A DNA stretch of 51,355 nt from a virus. Shown here piece by piece: positions 34,412 through 46,400 of this stretch. How positions within the stretch are numbered: the stretch's first letter is position 1; every line of letters begins with the position of its first letter. Both the position numbers and the translations under genes were made by a program. The notes below the pieces were generated by a model. The model was not told the origin of the DNA. It did no database searches and saw only the letters and a program-made list of their open reading frames with translations. Location of the stretch: positions 1-51,355 of IMG/VR virus record IMGVR_UViG_3300025785_000023; one strand, 5' to 3'.

Positions 34412-37400
34412 ATGGCTAAGCGTAAAAGTAGTAATTTTCTACCAAGTGTGTTTCAAACTTTATCTAATAAAAGATTTTTGAACACTACACTTGACCCTTT
34501 GATTCAAGAACCTGCACTTAAAAAAGTTTATGGTTATATTGGTCAGCAAGACCAAAGCCCTGTGTTTCAAAGCAGCGATTATTATATTGCTGAAAACGAT
34601 AGCTACAGTCAATTTTATCAGCTTGAACCAGGTACTGTTATTAAAAAACAAGATATTAATAGTAATACCTATAAAGTAAGCAATGTATATAACTATCTTG
34701 ATTTCTTAAATCAAATCGTAGCGGATGGTGGCATTAACAATGACCATCAACGTCTCTTTTCAAATCGTTATTATAGCTATAATGGATTTGTTGATTTAGA
34801 TAAACTAACAAATTTTCAACAATATTATTGGGCACCAAAAGGTCCATATACTATTGATGTGACTGCTGCTGGCATACCAACGAGCGAAACATTTTATTTC
34901 CATCGTATCAGTTATACTGCAAATAACCAGAACGAATTACAAAGTGCTGCAATCGGTCGCAGTGGTTATAATGTAGATGGCTATACAAACGAAAACAATC
35001 CAACAATTACGCTAAAGCGTGGTGGTACCTACACATTTAATATTAATCAAGGCGGACACAAATTTTGGATTCAAACTGAAATTGGCACAAGTGGTGTAAG
35101 CAATGTTCAAAGCAATATCAGCACCAGAGATGTATTAGGCGTAACAAATAATGGTGCTGATTACGGCACTATCACTTTCACTGTTCCGCTTAGCACTGCA
35201 CAAGATGATTTAATTACACTGCCTTCTATTCAAAACATTGACATGGTTGTAACTGATTTTAGTTACAACGATTTACAAGGCATTAATTATGATAACTTTA
35301 TTCAATACAATGCATTAGACGGAGTTCGTGCGTTTGATACAAAAATAATTTATCTTACACAATCAAATACTATCTACCAAATATCTGTTCAAAGTGATCG
35401 CACTATTAAGCTAACAGATATTGGCATTACATGGGGCAATAGTTATAAGTGCTTCGTCAATCAGGGTGATGTATATGGACATACCTTTGTATATAAAGAT
35501 AGCTTTGGTGCATTCCACCCTTTCCCTACACTAAGTGCGCCACTTAATGTTCTTTATTATGTAGATGCTGACAATGAATTGATTTATGGTACTATTCAAC
35601 TTGTTGATCCTGACCCAGTTAGTTTATTGAATGTAAATGATATTATTGGTCGTGACCAATATACTAGTCCAAATGGCATACAATTTACCAGTGGTTTAAA
35701 AATTCGTTTTACAGGTTATGTTACACCAACATCCTATGCCAATAAAGAGTATATCGTAGAGGGCGTAGGAAAAAGCATACAACTTATTGATTATAGTACT
35801 TTAGTTACACCTGAAGTTATTAATGAAAACTTAGGTGATTTATTTGGTACTGATCCAGCATTTGATGATGGCGGATTTAGTGGCACTAGCAATAGTCCAG
35901 AACAAAAAGATTATATTACTATTAACCGTGCCAGCATGGATGGCAATAGTTGGAGTCGTAATAATCGTTGGTTCCATCGTGATGTGTTGCAATACAGTGC
36001 TGATAAAACTGGACAAGTTTGGACATTTGATAGTAACCAACAAGCAAAACGTCCTATTGTAGAATTTTTACCTAATCTAAAACTTTATAATTATGGAACT
36101 AATTATGCTGGTAGTGTAGATTTAATTGATAGCGTTACTACTGATGCACTTGCAACAGTTGAAGGTCAAAACAGTTATGCTCTTCAAACAAATGGCGTAT
36201 TTAATAGCGATGGCATCCAATTATTAAACGGCAATACCATTCTTTTTATTAATGATGTAAATCCTGTTGTTCGTAATACTATCTATCGTGTGCAAACCGT
36301 TCAACCTCGTGCGCTCAGTGAAAATCCATCACAAAGTAGTGTATATGCATACTCACCATATGGCACCAATGTCATTTACCCAACATTAGCAAGCCAGTTG
36401 TTTATAGGTCAAGCAGTATCACTTGGGCAACAAGTTACAACTACTACTGCAGCAACTGTTGCTGGCAGTACAAATATTAATGTGACAGGTTCTATTGGAT
36501 TAGCAGTAGGTCAAACAATAAATGCTACTAGTATTAATACTGGTGTTACTGTTACTTCAATTACTCCACTTGCTACATCTTCAACCACAGCAACTACTGT
36601 GATTTCTACTAATACCATTAGTGTAAGCAACAGTGCATTTGTTACTACTACTGCTACTATTGTTGCCGCAAACTATAATATTACTGTTGCAAGTGCCACT
36701 TCAATTGTATTAGGACAGACAGTTCTCGGAACTGGCATACCTGCTGGCACATTTGTTACAGCTATAAATGGCACTACAATAACTATGAGTCAGCCAGCAA
36801 CTGCTAATGGCAGCAGTATCTCTGTATCATTTACACAAATTGCTATTTCACAGGCGGTTTTTGGCGCTGGCATACCATCAAATACTATAGTAACTGCAAT
36901 AAGTGGCACTACTGTTACGCTTAACAATACTGCAACTGCCAGTGCAAGCGGTGTTAGCGTTACTTTTAGCGGAACTATTGTTACTATAAGTTCGCCAGCA
37001 ATCGGAACTGTAGCGTCAGAAACTATCAGTTTTATTGATCCGTTGTCAAGTCCGTGGGTATCAAAAGCAATCCCACCTAATACAACAATAACTGGTATCA
37101 ACACAGTAAATAATTCAGTTACTATCAGCAATAATCTTACAGCAGATTTAACGGTAACCAATCCTATTTCTTCTTATTCTCAATTACTGACTACTACTAG
37201 TGGCAGCAATGTTATAACTCTACCTACAGTTAATGCTGGTGGAATTGTAGTTGGACAAACAGTAACTGGACCAACTGATCCATATTTTGTAAATCCTCCA
37301 TTGGACACTGGTACAGTATATAAAGTTACTGGTATTGTTTCTGTTGCCAACACTACTACTATATTCTTAAGTAGTAATGCTATCAATACTAATAGCGCAG

Positions 37401-40400
37401 TTTTAACTTTTAGTGGATTAGACAAATATACTCAGTTAAATTTCACTAACAGTGTTGATCAAATTCATCTTGTTCCTGTTCAAACGGTAAATGACGGCGA
37501 TAATATTGTCGCTATGTTAGGAGAAGTAAATCAAGGAAATGTTTTTTACTATAATAATAGTAATTGGCAATTAGCACAGATTCGTAATAGCAGACCACAA
37601 TTTCCTTTATTTGACATTATAGATAAAGATAATTTTAGTCTTGGTGATCAGACAATTTATCCAAGTAGTGATTTTGCTGGTAGCAAACTTTTTGGATATT
37701 CTATTGGTGCATCCACTAATACTCGTGATACAGTATTAGGATTTCCAATTGTTCGTTCATCTGTTGGTAATATTGGCGATATAGTTTTTCAAAATTATTA
37801 TAATACAGATATTTTCAACTTCAATCAAAACTTAACTGACCATGTTTATAATGTAAATTATGGCTTTGCTGCAGTAATAAATGGTTGGAAAAATTATAGT
37901 TTTGCTAATGGTTGGCAAGTAGTATCTGACAAAAGCAAGCAATATATTACAAAAACTTTTAATGCCACCCAAATTACTAAAAATAATTTTGATTTGGCTG
38001 TAAAATACAATCATAGTTATTATGAAAATAACCTTTTTGTTTATGTTAATAACGTACTACAGTCACTTAGTAACTATGCACTTCAAACCAATGATAAAAC
38101 AAGTGTATTGGTGTTTAATAATGATTTGGCGATAGATGACAGATTATTTGTAAAGATTAATGCAAATAGTTCAATGTACAAAGAAACATATACTATGCCA
38201 CGAAATCTTACAAATAATAGTGAAAATACTGAATTTTCTACTATTACTCTTGGACAGATTCGTAATCACTTAATTGAAATTGGTCACAATAGTTTAGATT
38301 TGGTTGGCGAACCTGCTGGTACAAATAACTTTCGTGATATTAATTTTAATCAAATTGGTGGTAAGTTATTACAACATAGTGCTAGTTTGCGACCAGCATC
38401 GCTTATGTTTGCTAATAATGATGTAGACCCTATACGAGCAATTCAATTTGCAAGTGACAGCTATCAAGTATTTAAAAATCAATTGCTTGATTATATCAAC
38501 AATCATCAATTTCCAAACCCAACCGACTATAGAGCATGTCTTGATAGTGTATTAAGTGAATTTTCTAAAAATTCAAACGTTAATAGCAACTTTTATTACA
38601 GCGATATGGTTGCTGGTGGTTCAAACTACATATATAATTCATATACTGTAGCAAATACAACATACAGAAACTATAACTTAGTAAATTCTTATACAACACA
38701 ACCTTATAATCTAAACAATCAAGAGGTTAAAGGATATAATGCTGTATTAGTCTATCTAAACAGCACTCTACTAGTATATGGTATTGATTATTCAATTAGT
38801 CAAAATACAATTACTTTACTGCCATCTCTTACAGTTGCTCGTAATGATATTTTAAATGTATATGAATACAGCAGCACTAAAGGTTGTGGTGTTCCAGCAA
38901 CACCAACAAAGTTAGGAATCTATCCTAAATTTAAACCTGAAATTATTCTTGATGATACCTATGTTACACCAACCAATGTTATTATTGGACATGATGGCAG
39001 CATTACTGTGGCTTATGGTGATTATCGTGATAATATTTTATTAGAATTTGAAAAACGTGTTTATAATAACATATTTGTTGATTATCAAAATAATAGTGAT
39101 TATGATATTAATAGCGTGGCACCAGGTGCTTTCCGTATTACTGATTATTCATTCTCAGAATGGACACAACTATTAAGTGCTTCATATCTAACTTGGAGTA
39201 GTCAAAATAACATTGATATCTTTACCAATAATACTATTTCTAATAATCCTTTTAGCTACAATTATAGCACTGGATTAGATAAAGTATTTGGGCAAAATAT
39301 ACCAGGTTACTGGCGTGGTGTTTATCAATATTTCTTTGATACTGATCGCCCACATAGCCATCCATGGGAAATGCTTGGGTTTGTCCAAGCACCAAGTTGG
39401 TGGGAAAATCGCTATGGTCCAGCGCCATACAGTAGTGAAAACAAAGTTTTATGGTCAGACCTTGAACTTGGATTAGTTTATAATGGTAATCCAAATGCTT
39501 CTTATGTTAATTTTAGATATGCAAGACCAGGTCTAAGCAAAATAATTCCAGTTGATGATCATGGTAATTTGCTATCGCCACTACAATGCATTGTGTCAAA
39601 TTTTGATACTGCAACATCAAGTAATGCTTGGAGAGTAGGCGACCAAAGTCCGCAAGAAACTGCATGGCGTCGTAGTAGCAGTTATCCATTTGCTATACAA
39701 ATTGCATGGTGTTTGGCTAAACCAGCAGAGTATTGTGCGTTAAAATATAATACTCGTGATTTAGTTTATAATAGTAAATTAAATCAAATCATCAATGTCA
39801 AAGGTAACAATCGTGCGTTCGATTATAGTATAACAAACGATAGTCAGTATATACCAGGTATTAATGTTTGGTTACGAGAGTTATTAATTAATAATAACCT
39901 TGATCCACAAAAAAACTGGGTTGATATTGCCAATAACAGTACTTTTAATCTTGTTTATAAGATGAGTGGTTATACTGACAAGAGTTATCTAACTATTGTT
40001 GCTGATCAAGTAAGTCCGCAAAGTAACAATGTAAGTGTTTTAATCCCACAAGAAAACTATCAAATTAAAGTAACAAAGAGTGCGCCAGTTGCTCGTGCAA
40101 TTTATAGTGCAGTTATTGTTCAAAAAGTTACAGGTGGTTATCAAGTAAGCGGCTTTGACAAGGCTCGTCCATATTTCTTAATTGTTCCTAGTCGTGTTAC
40201 TCCTAACAATTATGGAATAACAGTCGGAAGTAAATCAGCAGTTATATACAATGATAGCGAAAGTTCAGTATCTAGCTATCCATATGGCAGCATATTTGCA
40301 ACAAGCCAACAAGTAGTAGATTTCCTTGTATCATATGGCAGATATCTTACTAGTCAAGGTTTTATTTTCAACGGCGTTTTAGCAGACAATAAAACTACCA

Positions 40401-43400
40401 GTGATTGGGTGCTAGCTGCAAAAGAATTTCTTTTCTTTGATCAGCAAGAATGGGGCGATAATACTATTATTGGTTTAACACCTGCTGGTACTACTATTAA
40501 TTTTGTATCGCCATATGGTATGGTCGATCAAATTACCAATGATCACAATTATACTAAAGTTATAGACAGTGATAATACTACGCTAACAGGCAAAGATTAT
40601 CGTGTATATCGTGATGATAATTCATTTTCTATTGAACTTAAAAATGCACAGAAAGGCATACATTTATTAGATATTGCTATTATTCAGTATGAACATAGTA
40701 TTATTTTTGATAACCAAACAGTGTTTGCAGATATTCTGTATGATGAACAAGTTGGTAGTCGCCAGTTTCGCTTGCGTCTTGATGGAGTAAAAACTAATGA
40801 CTGGAATGGTAGCTTATATGCGCCAGGATTCTTTGTAAATGTTAGCGATATTCCACAATGGGTAAGTTATACTGATTATTATACTGGTGATATTGTATTG
40901 TTTAAAAATCAATATTATGCAGCACAAAATTTCATACCAGGTACTAGCAAGTTTGTTGCTGCAGATTGGTATCAAATTAATGGCAAACTATTAAGCAAAG
41001 AACTTATTCCAAACATGGCAAGCGGCGCTGCACAGTTTGCAAATTTCTATAATCCAGATACTGCTGATCTTAATAGTGCAGCAGATATTTTAAGTAAGCA
41101 TAGCACAGGTTTTCAACCTCGTCAATACTTTACTGATCTTGGACTTGACATAACAAGTCAATATAAATTCTACCTTGGTATGATTAACCAAAAAGGCACA
41201 CAAGCAGTTCTTAATGCTTTCTTGCGCAATCAACAGAAGCGTATCGATAGTGATATTACAATAAGTGAGCAGTGGGCAATCAAGCTTGGCAACTATGGTG
41301 GTACTTCTAATTTTGATAAATTGGAATTTTCTATTGGAAATGCCGCAGCAATTAATAGTCAATATCTTTTTGAATTTATTAATGAGTCTGATACTCGCAC
41401 TACCGAACACAACACTGTAAAACCAAGTGATTTATTAATTGCTCCAAAAAATTATAAAACTAATATTTTTGCTGCAAATGAATCACAAAAACAAATTGTT
41501 CCTTTTGCTGGACCTGTAAAGACATCAGAAGTTACAGCTACTGTATATGATATTAATAAGATTTACAATATCAGTGGCATTAACTCAATTATGGGTGAAA
41601 GCAGTAAGATTTGGATTGCTGCAGATGGTGCTAACCAATGGGGAGTTTATCGTCTAAGTCAGCCTGGTAATGTTTTTGTAATAAATGTAAGTCAATCTAG
41701 TCCTACAGAATTACTATTCACTACAAGTACTGCGCATAATTTTTCACAATATGATTATGTTATGCTAAAGAATGCTAAAATAACTGCTGCAAGCACCAGT
41801 ACTGGTGTGCTCGATTTAAGCGGATTTTATCGTATTAGTGCAGTAACAGCAAATACCTTTAAGGTAAAGATAGTAGGCAATACTACTGTTGCAAGTGGAA
41901 AATTAAATGCATTAGTGTTTAAACTTGTTAATGTGCGATTTACAAACGTATCTGATTTCACTAATTTTACACCTGTTCGTGGTTGGACAACTAACGAAAT
42001 AGTGTATATAGACAATGGACCTAGTGGATATGAAGTAAAGCAAAACATTGATGTATGGAAACTAAACGAAGTTCGTAGTCCAGTTTTCACCGCACCAAGT
42101 GATAATTTTGGTAGCAGTGTTAGAATCAATGACACACAAGGGTTTGCAGTTGTTGGCGCAAGCACCAAGGGTGGCACAGGTAAAGTATTTGCTTATGGTA
42201 AAACATCTTACAATAGTTGGCAAGAGTTAGGCGTATTAGTACCAGATTCTCGTGATAAGTTGTTTGGCAATGTTGTAGATATTAATAACAACAATATTGC
42301 TACAATTGGTGCGCCTGGTAATAACAAAGGCGCAGTGTATGTTGCAACTGTTAATAGTCAAAGCCTTGCTTTAAATCAGATTATTCATTATGATAATCTA
42401 TATGCTATTAGTGCGCCAAGAACCACTTCAAATGGTTATATTTTGTTAAGCAATGTTTATCCAATCCAAAATACTGCCAATGCTATTGCTATGGCATCTT
42501 ATAGTTTAGCAAACTTCGCTAATGGAATGACAGTTGTTGGAAACGGTATTCCTGCAAACACAAAGATTGCTAATATTTCATATGGATTGCAATATAATAA
42601 AATTGGATTAACCAATAATGCCAATATATCACCTGGTGAAATTATTACAATTTATCCAACATTAACTCCAAATAGTTCATTTGGTAGTTCAGTTTGCACA
42701 AGTGCTGATGGAAATTGGATGTTTGTTGGCGAACCAGTTTCACAACGTGTATTTGTTTATAAGTATCAAAATATCACACAAGATATTAGTTATAGATTTG
42801 GTGATGGTTCTTCTACTACGTTTGCACTGCCTGCAACCGCCACTGGAATAAATTTAGGCAGCAGAGATATTTCTGTTTATGCTAATCTATCATTATTAGT
42901 TCCTGATTTAGATTATATTAAAACACCTAACCAAGATTCAATAACATTTTATAATGCGCCGTCTTCTCAAACATCGCTGCGTATTGTTTATCAAAGTTAT
43001 TTTAAAGAAGTTAATCAAATTGTTACCGATGACCCAGAAGCTAGTGGATTCGGTAGCAGTGTAAGCTGCACTGCGGATGGTCGTCAATTAGTTGTAGGTG
43101 CTTTGACAAGTAATGCAACTCTTGATACAACTTATCCTAACGCAGGTAAAGTTTATATCTATGAACGCACAGTTGAAAACTTTGCACCAAATGGATTTAC
43201 TTCAAGCTTTACATTAAGTAATGCCTTTGCCAATAGTACTACAATTACTACGCCATATGTTGTTACAAATCCTTCTGTGACTGTAGATGGTTATCCAGTA
43301 AGTTCTACGATGAATTATGCTACTAATACAATAGTATTGGCAAATATACCAGCGCCAGATGCAACTGTTAGTGTTGAGACAAATCAATTTGTTGTAACTA

Positions 43401-46400
43401 AAATTGCAACTACTGATATTGGACAGAAAAACAGTAATCTTGGTCAAACTGTGAAAATTTCATCTAATGATTGTGCTGTATATAGTGGAGCACCTGGTTG
43501 GAATCAAGGAACCACACAAAATGGTGCGGTATTCCGTTGGGTAAATGTGCCTAGACAATATGGTGTTGCCACTGGAACAAACACAAATGTGTCAATGACT
43601 GCTGGTTGGCAGATGCGTATCAATGATTGGTTAGTAACATTTACGGGTGGCAATGCTGCGCAATGTGTTAAAGATATCAATCTTTGGGCAGTGCCTGGCG
43701 TAACTGCAAGCTTAACGGCTAGTGGCGCAGTACAAATTACCAGTGATAGTCATCTTGCATTTAATAAGATTCGTTTGCGCAATGAAATTGGCGATCCACT
43801 AAATGCTATGGGAATTATTAGCTGGCAGTTTTCTCAAAAATTATTTGCTCCAGTGCTGCAAGATACATCACGTTTTGGTGAAACTATAGCACTAAGTCCA
43901 AATGGCAACACTCTTGTTGTTGGCGCAACGCTAAGCAATACCAAATTAACAACAGTGTTTGATAGTGGCACCACTAGAATCGATGCTGGCACAATCAGAT
44001 TTATAGATACGGTTTATCGTAGCGGTTCTGCGCACGTTTATGAATATCAACCAAGTGCTACAGAAACTGCTAATGATATGGGTAGCTTTATTTACGGTAC
44101 CCTGTTGAACAGTAATAATCCAGCAACGCTTGATAGATATGCCACTGGTATAGATATTAGCGATAACTTCGTGCTTATTACATCACCTCATTCAAATGTT
44201 TTAAACACTCCTACTGGTGCGCTGTATGCATTTTATAATAAAAATAGCAGTCCTATTTGGAATACTATTCGTAGTGAAAATGAAAAGTATGACAGCAGAT
44301 TAGTTGAAAGAATATACATTTATGATAGTGTAAAGAGCAAATTAATTGCTGACTTACCAGTTATAGATTTAATACATAATCAACTTCCAATTAATGCAGA
44401 AAGTTATATTGACTATACTACAAATTATGATCCTGCAGTTTATAGCAATGTCCCAACAACTGTTTCTTTTGCATATGATAAAAAGAATAATTGGGGTTCA
44501 GAACATGTTGGCAAGCTATGGTGGGATACTAATAGTATAAAGTATTATGATAATTCACAAGGCAGCACTCTTGAAAACTTTACTAATTGGGGATTAGCAT
44601 TTCCTGCTAGCACTGTAGCAGTATATGAATGGGTTGAAAGTGACCTATTGCCTAAAGATTGGGCAACTAGATATCCATTAAATCAACCACTCTATACTAT
44701 CAATGATGTTTATAGTACAAAGGTAATAGTAGATAATGCTACTGGTTTAACAGTGACAAAGTATTATTTCTGGGTAAGAAATAGTACTAGAGTCAGTGCC
44801 GATAGCAATCGACCAAGTGCATTTGAAATACAAACTGCTATTGCAAATCCAAGAGTCAGTAATGAACCGTTTGCTGCAGTAATAAACTCTAGTGCTATTG
44901 CTATATATAATGCTCAAAGTTTAATAACTAGCAGTACCAATCTAGTAGTTGAATATAAAAATATTACTAAACCACAGCTTACTCACAGCGAATGGACAAT
45001 GTTCGATGATGGTACTGACTTGGGAATTGCTGTAGAATTTATTAATAAGCTAAACGATAGTCTAACAGGTCAAGATAGTAGTGGCAGAATTGTTCCTGAT
45101 CCAATGCTACCAATTGGTCAAAAGTATGGCATGAGCATTAGACCTCGCCAAAGCTTATTCAATGACCAATATACTGCAAGAAAATTATATATTGAAGAAA
45201 TTAATTCAATATGTCAAAAATATCCAATGGTCTTTACGCGTGGTGATGCGGTAAATGCACTTAATAATTTTGATCCTATTCCTACATCTGACATGTATAA
45301 AAATTCAGTTGCTAATATAACAGAATTAGGATACTTGGATAAAAATACATATAAAGCAGGTGATATTGTTCTTGTGCTATCTGATAGCACAACATATAAT
45401 AGTGGCTGGAGTCTATATCAATTAAATGTTGCTTTTCCAAATACAAGAACATGGAACATTTATCAAGTTCAAAAATATAATGTGAACAATTATTGGAGTT
45501 ATGCTGATTGGTACAGTGCTGATTATAGTTCTGATAATCCAATTACACATATTATTAATTCAGAAGCAGAACTTAGAAATTTAAGTTTAAATGTTAATGA
45601 TATAATTTATATTAAGAATAGCACCAATAATGGTTGGAAGATAGTTATTGTTCGCAACACATCATTGGAACTGCTTGCTCAGCAGAATGCTACTATTCAG
45701 TTTAATTCAAAACTTTATAGTTTAGCTGATAGTGGTCAAGGTTTTGAAGGCAGTAGTCTAGAGGCAACTGGTTTTGCAACGGATAGTAGTCTTGAATTTT
45801 CTATCGTGTTTAAAACTATACAAAATTTATTACTAACAAACGAATATAGAACTGAGTTCAAAACAGTTATTAAATTAATGATTGATACAGTTGCAACACA
45901 GCACCTTCAAACTGATTGGTTAATGAAGACAAGCTTAATTGACATTTATCATCGTGTGCGTGGGCTTGATGCGTTGCCAGTTTATCTACCGCAACCAGAA
46001 AGTATTGTGGTTGATTTCTTTAATGAAGTGAAACCATTCCATACTAAGTTAAAGCAATATATTGCAAAATATGATAACAGCAATAATTTAGATTATGCCT
46101 ATACAAGTTTAACAGATTTTGATTTGCAACCATACTATAATAATTTTAGTAAAAGCTATCGTAGTCCGCAACTAAACAATCCACTTGATACAACTATTTT
46201 ATCAACTCAATCAGTTTATCAACCTTGGATTGCTAATCATGGATATTCAGCATCAAGAGTTGATGTAATTAATAGTGGAACTGGTTATACTGGCGCTACA
46301 ACTGTTACAATCGATGGCGATGGAACTGGTGCAACTGCAAAAGTTTATATTCAAAATACAGGCGTACTAGAAATTTTAGTTACAAACGGCGGTGTCGGAT

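Noticed and set aside
36790-37425. Minus-strand open frames opposite the Thr/Gly repeats
   Set aside because: Hydrophobic Val/Leu/Thr runs are the mirror of the repeat code; no promoter or binding site.
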